Shown one piece after another: positions 11,647-23,040 of a stretch of 64,000 nt of DNA. The DNA is from Chamaea fasciata (Eukaryota; Chordata; Aves; Passeriformes; Sylviidae): the NCBI GenBank assembly GCA_029207755.1, contig JARCOQ010000009.1, positions 31,208,914-31,272,913 of the forward strand. Direction: 5' to 3'. The notes below the pieces were generated by a model, which made no database searches, was not told where the DNA came from, and worked only from the letters and a program-made list of their open reading frames with translations. Both the position numbers and the translations under genes were made by a program. Every line of letters begins with the position of its first letter. Positions within the stretch are counted from its first letter, which is position 1.

Positions 11647-12879
11647 GTCATCCCTTCCATGTGTGTGTGGTTACTTTGCAGAGCTCCTTGCCTTGAAAGG
11701 TTTCATCCAGACTGGATTTCAGAAAGTGCCTGGCTGGAGTCACGAGGTGAAAATCCATCATGGGCCAGTACCCATGAGAATATGACCTCATTTTCTGGAA
11801 GTCTTCTTCACAAGTTTCTGGAGATTATTCCTAGCAGGAAGCACTGTGTGCTTCCCTGTTCTTTTCCCTGGGCAGAGACACAGCATGGCTTGGCAGAGCT
11901 CTCCTCTGAGAGCTGTTCTCATGTTTTAATAGAACAATTGATGCAGGTAATTGTAGCATTGACATGTTCTGAAGCCTCACCAAGTATCCTCCAGCTACAG
12001 CTGAAATTTCTCTTTTGTGTTGAACACATTGTCAGCAGCAGAATCTGAAAGATGATTGAAATTTGAAAAAGGAGGGGATTTGTTCAGTAGAAGATTGGGA
12101 TTAAAGCAGGGAATCACTCAATGCAGTAATGCAAAGCTTGATGCCTGTACAGGTGGGATGCTGTGGGAAAGCTGTGGCAGTGATTCGGAATTCATTTGGG
12201 AAAGAACCAAGGACTGAACCACTGCAAAGTAGCCAAGGTAAAAAGTAATGAAATGATGAAGGACTTATTTGGATTAAACTGGGACATATTTAGTGGTGGC
12301 AAAACACCATCTCACCAGGGGTGCCTCTGCATGAAAGCTGTGAATCCACACCTGCTTTCAAAGTAGCATAAATTTCCCCTTGATTTTTAATTGCCAGAGC
12401 TACAAATAGGAAATATCAGTGAGAGCATGTTTAAAGCACAAGGATGAGCTGTGCTCTCAGGATGAGTTTCCAATGCTCTGTGTAGGAAGGTTAAATCCTC
12501 ATAAACCTAGAAGTGTGCAAGAGAATGCTCCAGAATTTAAAGAAAGGCCAGGCAGGACAATAACTGAATAACTTCTTGTGCAAGGATAAAAGTGACCCCA
12601 CCTTTGAGCTGCATCCTGCAGGACAAAGCAAAAAATGATGGAATGTTATCCTGGCAGCACCAGGCATTCTTTAAGGCCGCATTTAGTTGTGTTTCAAAAC
12701 AATGTCACCACACAGCACAGCACCAAGACCCCAAGTCAAATTTTAGGCTTGGGAAGCACTCAGCCGCACCTGCCTGAGAGCTTTTTAAGGCTTGTTGGAA
12801 ATTATCTACGTTTTAAATTTATTTTTAAGTAACTTTAGTAAGGGTTTTGTTTGCCTTTGCCAAAGGGGAAGGGGGATTG
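11647..12879. other. Unannotated non-coding stretch
   Basis: No recognisable gene or repeat lies between the GAGGA tract and the LTR-like element. Confidence 0.45.
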
Positions 12880-13374
12880 AAGCTTTTCTTCAAAAGACTG
12901 CAAGGGTTTGAGTTTCTCTGGGTGATGCCTGCTAGGCCTCATTACACGAAAAGAAGATTCCCAGACTCTGAGAGTTTAACATCTCCAGGTTGGGAGCAGC
13001 AAGGAGATACAGAGGAGATAAATGGACATAAACAGACTTCACCCCCTGGTCTGGGAAAAGACTGATAAGAGAAGCAAAGAATGAGGACCAAATTAGCATT
13101 CAAAGTGAAGGGCTCAATAGCCAATAGGAAATTGAATGCTAAGAACTGTGCAGTGTAGAACCAATGAACCAGAATTTCTTTGGGGCTTTTTTTATGTATA
13201 AATATGGGAAAAGTCTGGTAAAGAATGATATATGATGGAATGATTTCTACTGCACACCCTGGCTATGCGTGCATGGGATGATTCCCACAGTGCATCCTGG
13301 CCACAATTAAGTAATTTTCTAACACTTAAAAGATGGTGTGGAGAGTTTCTCTTATTCCTGCACTTTTGGTGACA
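12880..13374 (+). mobile_element. Probable endogenous-retrovirus LTR
   Basis: LTR-like organisation: two CCAAT boxes (13121 and 13161), TATAAATA at 13197-13204, and a terminal block reading GTGGAGAGTTTCTCTTATTC followed by TTTTGGTGACA at 13374. This terminal block matches the U5 end of avian ERV LTRs as I remember them. The left limit is uncertain (TG candidates near 12878 and 12899), and there is no canonical AATAAA. No primer-binding site or gag-like frame follows, so it is probably solo. Confidence 0.55.
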
Positions 13375-15661
13375 AGGTCAAACAGGAAAGAAGCTGGTGG
13401 GGAGTAAGAAGTGGACTGATGAGAATTAGTTGGCTGCACTTGACATGTCGAGGTGACAAGGACTGGGTTAAGATGAGGAGCAGAGGCTCTGCTGATGTGT
13501 TTTGGGCATGAAAACCAATTAGCAGCACGGGTGAGGAGATGAGCTGGAGTCAGGGTGTGAAGGAAATACAGATAATCAGCTTGGGAGAAGGATCTTCACG
13601 TGTCACACTCAAGTCTGCAGGAGATGGGGATTAATGTGCTGCTCAGGTGGTGATTTGTGCTACTTGACTCCTTAAGGACACATCTTTATGGAATTTTCTG
13701 TGCTTGTCATCTCTCACCTGCCTGGGCCACACTTCTGAACTTTGGCTCTTCCAACACTCTGTTATTAAGAAACACCTCTGGTTGCTCTAGGGGCTATAGA
13801 TGAGAATATGATGAGCAGCCTAATTAGGAAGATTCCCTTTTTGTCAGCTCCATCACTGGGCTGGTGCATTCCCCCCCACATCCCTTTCCCTCCCTTTTTC
13901 CATATAGTCTGGAAGTTCCTTCATTGGGATACTTGGGTAGAGACCAACTGGCAGAGAACAGGAAAAATCTAAGCATCAAAATACTCCATCACTTAATTAG
14001 TGGAGTGCACTTAATTAGTCCTAGAGACTACCAAACAGCATAAAGATATCAAAATATTAAAAAAAGGCTTTTGCCACTTCGATGAGTGCAGAACGCCAAA
14101 ATATTATTTTCTTCAAATATCCAGTATCACAGGAGTATTTCTTGTTGCTTTTGAATCATTTCACTTTTCTGTCTCCAACAGAACTATCCAGGTTTTTATG
14201 GGACCTTAATTCATTAGTACAATGAAAAAAAAAAAAAACTTCCTGAGTAGTAGTAAAATGTATCCCGGAGCTAAAAATATTTTTAGCTAAATGTTAGACT
14301 TTCTTACAAAATGTGGTGTAATCTTTGTTGAAATTTGAGCTACCACTGCTTAGAATGTTTAAATATGCACAGGACTGCTCTTCTCACTCCTCTAGCCAGG
14401 GCTTCCCACATATTCCATTGCTTTGGCAACTTTGCCTGGCCAAATTTGAGTTTCAGCTGATGGCAACAGCAGCTGTATCCTTGGCAGAGCTGTTGAGCAG
14501 GATTTATAGAAAGCAAGGCATCACTTGGCATAATGAAAAAGGGAAAAAATAAAAGGCAGATTTTGGGGGGAGGATGGCTCTGCCCAGGAGCTGTGTCAGT
14601 GACGTCCATTCCAAACAAGTAAAAGCAGAAGAATTTTCAGGAGAAATGCCTGTATCAACAGCTACAAAACTATTTTTTATTACTTATTCATGGACTTTTT
14701 GTGGGCTTAGAGATATTGCAAAGACAGAATTCTTTGCCTTTTGCACATTCCAAGTATTTTAATTAATTTCTGAAGACTTATTTAATGATGCTGAGATTTG
14801 GCTCCTGTGGGTGGTGCTGATCATTTTGAATAAGGTACAAGATGGTTGTATTTTTCAATATTGTCTTGGACTAATTAATGCCTCATTTAAATTCTCAGGC
14901 AATGAAGCCCTGAAATTATTTTAGCTATTTCCCTTAATTGCCTTGGTATTGCAATTTGACTTTAATTTTAAAATTAAAAAAAAAAAAAGCTGTAAAACCT
15001 CTGTATCTAAAAATTTGTTAATGTTAATTTTGCTTTATGAAAACAGTTGAACGTGGAGTTTCTAAGTTGCTGCTTCCAGTCATGGAGTACTTTTTATCAG
15101 TTTGGGGATGGAAATGAAGGATTGTGGCTGGGTGAGACAGCAAAACACCTTTGCTCAGTGAGTTTGTGCTCATCAACAGCTATGAGGGGTTGTAGGCTAC
15201 CAATTTCGGTAGGGATTTTGGAAATGTACTGGAATTGTACCTGTTCCCCAATTTCTGTGGATAAATAGAAGAGGGAACACGCTGGAAATGGGAGATCCAA
15301 AGAACGAGAGGATCTTCTACGTAAAACCTGCCCCTTGGGGTTTGAGATTTTAGTCTTGGTTGATTAAACTTGGTTGTGTGAATCTCAGGCACTGCCACTA
15401 GGGTGAAAAGAAGATTTAAATCCATGTTTTTTTCTTATGTGTGCTTATACACTGTCCATCAAAAGCCAGGAATTAATTTCCAAAGGAAAACATCCTATAA
15501 ATGCACAAAGGTTTCTTACACCCTGGAATTTAGTGAGCTCTTCATCTAAATACAGGGTTTTTATGGTCTCTGTGATGTTCTAGAATATCCGTCTTAGACT
15601 GGACGGTATGAACTTGGAAAGAGTTTCCCATTAAAGTCCCCTAAAAACAGGAATGCAGGTT
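13375..15661. other. Unannotated AT-rich stretch
   Basis: AT-rich, with short A runs (about 14224-14239 and 14975-14988) and the perfect palindrome at 14269-14288. No exon or interspersed repeat is recognisable. Confidence 0.45.
14269..14288. repeat. Perfect 20-bp palindrome
   Basis: The sequence AGCTAAAAATATTTTTAGCT equals its own reverse complement. It could be a cruciform or a dimeric protein site, but chance occurrence in AT-rich DNA is possible. Confidence 0.9.
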
Positions 15662-15859
15662 TCCTTCCTGGCTGCCAGGCATTGGAAGGAGCTGCCCAGG
15701 GAAGTGGTAGAGTCCCCATCCCTGGAAATGTTCAAAACCCCTATGGATGTGTCACCTGGGGAACGTGGTTTAGTGGTGACTACGGTGGTGCTGGTTGATA
15801 GCTGGACTTGTTGATCTTAGATGGCTTTCCCCATCTTTACCTTTATGGGATTCCATGAA
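15662..15859 (+). mobile_element. CR1 LINE 3' fragment
   Basis: Sense CR1 tail: GGAGCTGCCCAGGGAAGTGG, TCCCCATCCCTGGAAATGTT, a GGTTTAGTGGTGACT block and a decayed GGGATTCCATGAAC end. It lies immediately upstream of the CR1 carrying the 45-bp tandem array. Two CR1 units are therefore head to tail here. Confidence 0.85.
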
Positions 15860-15889
15860 CTTAATAAAAGGAAACAACTTTTGGCCCCT

Positions 15890-16294
15890 CAGTTTAGGAA
15901 GGACATGGAGTGCTGTGTCCAGCTCTGGGTGTCTCAGTTTAGGAAGGACATGGAGTGCTGTGTCCAGCTCTGGGTGTCTCAGTTTAGGAAGGCCATGGAG
16001 TGCTGTGTCCAGCTCTGGGTGTCTCAGTTTAGGAAGGACATGGAGTGCTGTGTCCAGCTCTGGGTGTCTCAGTTTAGGAAGGACATGGAGTGCTGTGTCC
16101 AGCTCTGGGTGTCTCAGTTTAGGAAGGACATGGAGTGCTGTGTCCAGCTCTGGGTGTCTCAGTTTAGGAAGGACATGGAGTGCTGTGTCCAGCTCTGGGT
16201 GTCTCAGTTTAGGAAGGACATGGAGTGCTGTGTCCAGCTCTGGGTGTCTCAGTTTAGGAAGGACATGGAGTGCTGTGTCCAGCTCTGGGTGTCT
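15890..16294 (+). repeat. 45-bp minisatellite, nine units, within CR1
   Basis: Nine tandem copies of a 45-bp unit beginning CAGTTTAGGAAGGACATGGA start at 15890, 15935, 15980, 16025, 16070, 16115, 16160, 16205 and 16250. A partial tenth at 16295 runs into ordinary CR1 sequence. The copies are almost identical; the difference I see is GGCCATGG for GGACATGG in unit three. The unit is itself CR1 sequence (a GTGTCCAGCTCTGGG...CAGTTTAGGAAGGACAT segment), so the array arose by internal expansion. Because 45 is divisible by three, two frames stay open; these repetitive peptides are not evidence of a gene. Confidence 0.97.
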
Positions 16295-16778
16295 CAGTTT
16301 AGGAAGGACATTGAGACATTTGAGCGCGTCCAGAGGAGGCCACGAGGCTGGTGAGGGGCTGGGAACACAAACCCTGTGAGGAACAACTGAGGGAGCTGGG
16401 GTTGTTTAGCCTGGAGAAAAGGAGACTCAGGGGTGACCTTATCACACTCTACAGCTCCCTGAAAGGTGGCTGTGCTCAGGTGGGGGTTGGTCTCTTTCTC
16501 CAGACAGCAACTGACAGAATGAGAGGACACAGTCCTAAGTCCTAAGTGCACCAAGAGAAATATAGGTTGGATATTATGAAAAAGTTTTTTTACAGAAGGG
16601 GTGGTAAAGAACTGGAATGATCTTCCTGGGGAGGTGGTGGAGTCACCATCCCTGAATGTGTTTAAAAAAAGACTGGATGTGACACTCAGTGCCATGGTTT
16701 AGTTGAGGTGTTAGGACTGGGTTGGACTTGATGATCTTGAAGGTCTCTTCCAACCTTGTCATTCTGTGATTCTGTGAA
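16295..16778 (+). mobile_element. CR1 LINE 3' portion downstream of the minisatellite
   Basis: A nearly complete CR1 3' region of 480 bases. It includes GAGCGCGTCCAGAGGAGGCC, GGTTGTTTAGCCTGGAGAAA, GGTGACCTTATCACACTCTA, GGTTGGACTTGATGATCTTG and the terminal ATTCTGTGATTCTGTGAAC. The subfamily differs from the GGCAGGGGGTGGCAC type seen elsewhere. A small CCTAAGT duplication lies near 16534-16547. Confidence 0.95.
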
Positions 16779-17996
16779 CTTTTGTCTTTAGCTGAGTTAG
16801 GAACAACTCGCAATTTGAGTACTTGCAGATGGCAGGGATACAGTTTGTCCTATGGGATGTTCTGGACATGCTAAGTATCAAATGAAAGAGCAGAGAATCC
16901 AGAAGGAACCTTCCCTGGCTGGAAGCAGGGAACGGATGGTTGCTAGAAATACAAGAGAGCTGTAGAAAGCTGACACTGTGTCCAAGAGAAGAAAATGGAA
17001 CAGAACAATATGTGGTAAGGTGCCAGGAGAGGGCTGGGAGAACAATTTGAGCAGGGCAGGAGAACTGAGAAGTTCTTTCACAAGCACACCAGGTGCCAAA
17101 ATCTGGCCACAGAATTTGACAGATGAGTAACAGAGACACAAAAGGAACAGCTGGAGGAAATAAGGAAAACAGGATGAATATTTTGCATCTGTATCACCAT
17201 GGAGAAGTTGGAACAGGATGCCAAGCTCCTGTTTGGAATGTGAGTCCTTCCTTACAATCACGCTGTGCTTCCTTGGAGCTGTCACCAAGTGGGTGGACAA
17301 AGAAATGTGGCAGCCTTTCCAAAAGCCCTGGCTAAGGATGCTGACCAAAGGCTCCTATGGAAACTGAGCTGCCATGGGATGAAAGGTGAGGTGTCCCCAT
17401 GGGGAGATGATAGATAAAGGAGAGGAATTTAACAGCTGTCACCTTTGCCAAACACCTCCTGGGAAATCAGTTTTATCTCCCTGTCTAAGTGGATGTGTTT
17501 CGTTAATCACTCTGCTAAGCACCACAGTTTGCTGCTTTTCCCCTTCCAACTGCCTTGGAGCTGAATCCCTGGGATTCTGCTTTCCAGCTAAGAGTGTTTT
17601 GGAATTCTCTCTCCTTTGTACGCTTAGGAATGAGTTCCTTGCAAGTCATTTGTAAACCCAGCAGCACTGGGGTTTTTACTGCTCACAAGGATGACACAAA
17701 TTTAGCACTGCGCAACCTGCCAATGGTGTTTCCTATGACTCTGTCATTTAGTCTTAAATACTTAGTGCAAAATGGGGAAAAAATTGTGTGATCTGTTGCA
17801 TTTAAGGAGAAAAAGCAGATGGGGTTTTTTTATATTTATTTGCAGTGTAGTGTTTTCTTTGGAATCCTGGGAAGCATTTTGAAAAATGGAGTGACAGGCA
17901 TTGTAGCCCAGCTGATATTGTTAAAACACTGGGAAAATTTGGGGGAATATTTTTTTATTAAATCCCACTTTATGCTAAGTCCTGCATAGTTATTGC
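16779..17996. other. Unannotated non-coding stretch
   Basis: No recognisable gene or repeat. Long minus frames at 16759-17348 overlap in two registers and have no domain I can identify. Confidence 0.45.
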
Positions 17997-18172
17997 CACA
18001 GAGTCATGGAATGGTTTGTGTTGAAAGGGACCTTAAACTCATCCAGTTCCACCCCCTGCCATGGGCACCTTCCTGTCTCAGAGTGCTCCAAGCCCCAATG
18101 TCCAACCTGGCCTTGGACACTTCCAGGGATGTGACAGCCACAGTTTCTCTGGGAAGCCTGTACATTCTGTGC
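17997..18172 (-). mobile_element. CR1 LINE 3' fragment
   Basis: Minus-strand CR1 tail. The plus strand shows CACAGAGTCATGGAATGGTT, GGGACCTTAAACTCATCCAG, CCACCCCCTGCCATGGGCAC and GGCCTTGGACACTTCCAGGG. It contains a small internal deletion in the GGCAGGGACACC block and is 5'-truncated. Confidence 0.92.
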
Positions 18173-19331
18173 TCTTATATGCACAGATGTGCAAATACAG
18201 AGCTCTTCACCTCTCCCTAAACTCTCCGTGTGCCTTGAAACCCTTTGCCAGTTCCAGGAGGAAACAGCTGAACGCTGGTGCCGGGAGTTGGCCTTTTCCA
18301 TACCTCCCATAAATCACCATAAACACCTTTTTATCATAATAAATGGAACGCAGAGCATTCGCCTCCAGATCTCCTGTTACAGTAGGAATGGGAATATTTT
18401 CACCTGGAGGCTTGGCAGGGTGAGGCTGACTGGGTTTTAGCCTTCCCTGTTAGCACATGATGGAGGAGCCGGGCGTCGCGCACCTCTGAGCACGATGCCA
18501 ATTATTTTCCCTGGCAAGCTGTCACCTGGCAGGCTGGCTCTGCTTCTGCAATTTCCCCTGAAGTATCTGAGACTAAACGATGCACAAACAAGGCAGGCCA
18601 TGATTTAGTTGGAATGATTGGTTCAGGTGCTGATTCTTGGGGGTGCCTTGGGCGCTACATATTTACATAGGCAGAAGAAAGCCTGGTTTGGGATGGAGTA
18701 AGTGTTCAAGTCAAATTGTTGTCTTACCTTGGCTTTCCCGTGCTGCCTTATTTCCCAGCTGATGCTTTCTGTATTTCCTGTGTGTTCCTCATCACCCCTG
18801 CAGTTTTCTAAGTGGCAAAAAAAAAAAAGCGTGTTACAAAAAACCATTGGGATTTAACCCCCTGGCAGCAGCCATTGTCTCCCAGGAATAACTGATATGA
18901 GTCATGGAAATGTTCTAACTCAGTTCATTGCAAAGCCCAGTCTCCTCTTCTGACCACTCTAAAGGGATGCGGGAACCTCCCACTGCATTTACTTTTTTAT
19001 AAATATCTGTAAATACATTTAGGAAAGGCTCCAACATCTACTGCTTTATGGTGGAGTTTGGATAAAAGGCTGTGGAAGAAACTTGGTTAACAAAGAGTGC
19101 ATTCAATGCTCACACCTTCCTAGCAGGCTGGTACACAGACATCTCCTGGTTCTCCCGCTGTCTGGAATTCCCCAATAATTTTTTCCTGTGCTTTTAATTC
19201 CAGCGAGTTTATTTTCCTCCACTGGAAAACAAGGAATTATCCATGTTTGTGTCTCGTGAAATGGTATTAGCTTTGCTCTTGTCTTTGGAGCCCAGGGATG
19301 TGGGTGTTTGTAGGATAAAGCACGGATAAAT
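18173..19331. other. Unannotated non-coding stretch
   Basis: No gene or repeat is recognisable. A small CpG-containing patch (GGGCGTCGCGCACC near 18472) is too short to call an island. Confidence 0.45.
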
Positions 19332-19440
19332 GGGAAGGCAGGAAGGCAAGAAGGCAGGAGAGAAGGCAGGAAGGCAGGAGGGAGGGAAGGAAGGCAGAAA
19401 GGCAGACAGGAAGGCAGGAAGGAAGGAAGGGAGGAAGGAA
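19332..19440 (+). repeat. Purine-rich imperfect (GGAAGGCA)n / (GGAA)n repeat
   Basis: About 110 bases of imperfect GGAAGGCA and GGAAGGAA units. The minus-strand frame rich in Leu/Pro/Ser over it is a low-complexity artefact. Confidence 0.92.
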
Positions 19441-19639
19441 TCAAATGCTCTTTCAGTATTTTTCTGATTTATTCATTTCTTTTCCACACCACGAAGCTTA
19501 TTGATTTTCCCAGATATCAGAGAGGAAATTTCTCTGCATATCACAGTGGGAAGATGGAGACTTCTTCTGGAGTGACCTTTTTGTGGCCCCCTCAGTACCT
19601 TAAGGACCTACAAGATATCTGAAGAGGAATTGTTTACAA

Positions 19640-19899
19640 GGGCAGGAAAAGGGGGAATGGCTTCCCACTGCCAGAGGACAAAGCTGGATGGGATATTGGG
19701 AAGGAATTGTTCCCTGGGAGGATGGGCAGGCCCTGGCACAGGGTGCCCAGAGCAACTGTGGATGCCCCTGGATCCCTGGAAGTGTCCAAGGCCAGGTTGG
19801 ACACTGGGGCTTGGAGCAATCTGGGAAAGTGGCAGGGGATAGCACTGGATGGGATTCAAGGTCCCTTCCAGCCCAAACAGTGCTGGGATTCTATAACTT
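19640..19899 (+). mobile_element. CR1 LINE 3' fragment
   Basis: Sense CR1: GATATTGGGAAGGAATTGTT, CCTGGCACAGGGTGCCCAGA, GGATCCCTGGAAGTGTCCAA, GGTCCCTTCCAGCCCAAAC and a GGGATTCTATAA end. It has the CTTCCCACTGCCAGAGG type upstream block also seen at 46.9 kb in reverse. Confidence 0.94.
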
Positions 19900-21591
19900 A
19901 AAGGAAGACTTTATTGGTGTGTGAGACCCAAACTCATTTTTGCAGTTTGTCTTGTCTTGTTCCAAGATTTTTTTGGTTTTTTTTGCATTTTGAATTATTT
20001 GCAAAGCAGCCTCAGCTGCACAAATCCACCCAACACCAATCTGTTGTAATGGTTGTAGTAAAAAATAAGAACCAAGTTTCTTGTCCTATAAATATATCTG
20101 CAGTTGGTTTAGATAGCAATAAACCACCAGTATTCAAAGTGTGGTATTGAGAAATGTGACTGCAGCAGGAAAGGAGTGTGGAGAACAATAGGATATCAAA
20201 AGCATTGGACACAGATAAGTGTATTGCTGAATTTGGATATGAACATGAGAGAAGTTAAAACGGCTTGGAAAATGTAATGTTTTTATGCTTGTTCTTATAT
20301 AAATCCTCCTTTTTGTGGGGTACCAGGGATTCTTTAGAAATTACTTGTGGGAAAACAGCAGTGATCCTTCCTCGTCAGGAGCTTTCAGTAATCTGAAATA
20401 TAATAAAAACTCAGAAGCAATAAGATCCAGCCAACCCTAGCTCAGATTCAAAGTTTAATTGTTGATGTTTGTCATTCATAATGTAATCTACAAGCAGCAG
20501 GCATTAGAATATTTAGAAAATCTGTTTTTCTGTAAAAAAACCAAAAATTCTAAAGTGAAAAGAATGCCCGACTGAAAGATTGCTTGTGGAAGAGTTCCTC
20601 ACTTTCTCATTTGCCTTTATTTTATTAGACAAATATCAAGTAGGGGATTGGTAACTTCCTGGAAAAGAAGTCGAGAAAAGTAAACCTAAATTAATATTGC
20701 ATTGTTTTCTTCTCTCTTTAGATCTCAAAAGATCTCTTTAGATCTCAAAAAGACCCGCATTCAAAGAGATTTCACAATTCTTTGTCAATTAGTTGGGACG
20801 TGAATCACTCTTTCCCTAAATTAGTCAGGCTGCATAATGAATATGAGAGGAAAATCCAGCTGAAATCCCAGCTTGTGCTGTGCTCAGGGAGTGCATTGAA
20901 ACCAGTTTATCTGAGGGACACAGGCTGAACTTTAAGCACCTAATCCATTTACGTACATATCAATTACGCTGTAATGGCTAATTATCCACCATCCCGTTAT
21001 GGGAGCAATCAAGCAATCGCAGATGTTACCCTTTTCTACAGTCATCACATATTGGAGGCCACCTTGTAGGAAATATCTGACCTAAATTTTCAGTAATTAC
21101 TAAAAAAATATTCGGATTTTTTGCAGATTTATAAAAACACAGCAGGAAATCGGCTTTCATTTTCAGGGATGGGAGTTCTGCAATTTGGGAGCATTTGCAG
21201 AGTTTGTTTTAGTGGTGTTCTAAAGGTAGGAGTTCAAGTCCTCAGGCTTATCTCAGCTTCTTGAGGTGTCTTTGGTAAAGTGCAGGAGCCCTCTCCTGTG
21301 TCCCAGGGCCATCGCTGAGGTGGGCACAGTGCCAGAATGTGCCTCTGCAGGGATGGACTGCCAGGAAACTCCAAATTCTGGAACATTTGAACTGAGGAAA
21401 GGTGAGAGCACCCACTGCATCACGTGAAGATGATGGACAACACAAAGGTGCTCCTGTTGCACATCAATTTTTTAAGCTGGTGCCAAAATCCTGTCCTAAC
21501 TCAATCCAGGGAACCATCCCGGAGTTTCAAATAAAATTACAGCAGTTAACATTCAGTTTGCTGAGTGTAAAGATTTAATTATAGCATTACT

Positions 21592-21592
<1 letters not shown>
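19900..21592. other. Unannotated AT-rich stretch
   Basis: AT-rich, with no recognisable exon or interspersed repeat. A 20-bp tandem duplication containing CTCTTTAGATCTCAAAA occurs near 20713-20752. Confidence 0.45.

Positions 21593-21636
<44 letters not shown>
21593..21636. repeat. Poly(T) run of about 44
   Basis: An uninterrupted run of T. No poly(A)-signal complement (TTTATT) or gene-like sequence sits on its right-hand side, so it is not supported as the tail of a minus-strand retrocopy. Confidence 0.95.
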
Positions 21637-21642
<6 letters not shown>

Positions 21643-22918
21643 GATGGAAGGTTGTTCCTCAAGCAGACCTTATGGGAAGGAATCCCTGGGCATCACAACG
21701 TTTTTCACCCATTTTGAGTTTGTTTTCCATCGGCTGATTCCCTTGGGGAGCCTAGGGAATTAAAGGCTCTGTTTTGTTTTGTCTCCTGTGGACAGGTACT
21801 AAGAGCTAATAATAGCAGTTAAAGTATCCTCCTCCTTCTCTTTCATTAACAGAAGATTGAGGCCAGGCTTAGATCACTTAACAGGGGACATTAGCAGATG
21901 ACTTGGTGCAGAAGGGCCAAGTTAAAGGGTTTTGTGGCTGTGATGTCCTGCAGCAGTTTCGGGATCGAGCTGGCCAAAGGGAACACAGCGTTCTAAAAGA
22001 CAGATGAAGTTTCTTTGTACAAGGACCTCCTCAGTATTCCTGTGTTCCTGGGGGCTTGAGTGTGGTAAGGAATCAGTGCTGAGGCTTCTAAAGCCTTTTA
22101 TAGCAAACATAGGAGCAAAGGAAGAAACTGGCCCTGCTGTAACCCCTGAGCCTGGGTGGGACATTAATGCTTACTGCTTTGGGGATGGAGAGAAGTGAGG
22201 AAAGCTCCGCACTTCCTCCCAACCTGCTGAATCCATTCTGCTAATCGTTATTCACCTCCAAAATACAGAGCCCTAAATACCTCCACATTCTTCTAATTCT
22301 GGTCAGAATTCAGAACAAAGTGTCACCTGCGTGCTAAGTGACTGAAGAAACATGTGGGGTGAATCTGGAGCATCCTTGGGTGCTGTCATTAATTGTGAGA
22401 GGCCCTGGGGTGGAGTCAGGTGTTGGATCTACTCTGTGCTGGAGGCTATAAAAGCTGTGAAACTCTAAGGCTGGGGTAGAGGTTGCTTCCCTACATGTGA
22501 GGGTCAAAAATCACTGTGGTCACCTGTTGCTGAGTTGAGTTTTGGCCAGAGATGATGAAGACAGCAGCATATTCAGTTCTGCACATGGAAATATCTGTGT
22601 GCTATTTTTGGCTCTTTTGTTCTAAGTACAAGGAATGTCTGACTTTTGTAAGTAAAGGTGTGTCAGAAACAGATCCTTAGTGCATGAGGCTTTGCAAGAT
22701 CTTCAAAGCCTTAGCTCTTCAAGAAAGAAGCAGTAATTATAAACCACAAAAACTTTATTGTATGCTGATATTTCAGGGTAAAAGGTACCTTGGAGTCTGA
22801 GCTCTGCATGAACATTTGTGGCATTGACTGCTCAGCTGTTTGCTCCAAGGGGATTTTCCCTGTGATCTAGGCCCTGGAAACCCGCATTTAACCCATCCTT
22901 GGGTGACTATAGCCTGGT
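21637..22918. other. Unannotated non-coding stretch
   Basis: No gene or repeat is recognisable in this interval. Confidence 0.45.
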
Positions 22919-23040
22919 GCTGAAGGTGCTCCCAAAAGCTCAAGCACATCTGATTCTCTGCTGAAGATGGTCCCAAAGCCGAGGCACACTCAATTCTCTG
23001 CTGAAGGTAGCCCCAAAAGCTCTGACACACTCAACTCTCT
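22919..23040 (+). repeat. Diverged 40-41-bp tandem repeat, three units
   Basis: Three imperfect units start at 22919, 22960 and 23000, each beginning GCTGAAG and ending with a variant of ACTCAATTCTCT. They differ at several positions, so the array is older than the 45-bp CR1 array. Confidence 0.88.

Noticed and set aside
11450..11785. Arg/Glu-rich and Leu/Ser-rich ORFs over the GAGGA tract
   Set aside because: They are pure microsatellite translation; every stop-free frame of a pentamer repeat stays open.
15890..16294. Regular repeat array as a CRISPR candidate
   Set aside because: Units are contiguous with no unique spacers, the unit is CR1 sequence, and the context is vertebrate.
15795..16379. 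Open frames of 177-194 aa encoding 15-residue repeats
   Set aside because: They exist because the 45-bp CR1-derived unit is divisible by three and lacks stops in two frames. There is no promoter, domain or start context beyond the repeat.
21220..21250. GAGTTCAAGTCCT resembling a tRNA B box
   Set aside because: No A box at suitable spacing and no cloverleaf could be drawn; no tRNA gene was supported anywhere in the window.
21593..21636. Poly(T) as the poly(A) tail of a minus-strand processed pseudogene
   Set aside because: No TTTATT signal or gene-like sequence lies on the right side, and no target-site duplication is apparent.
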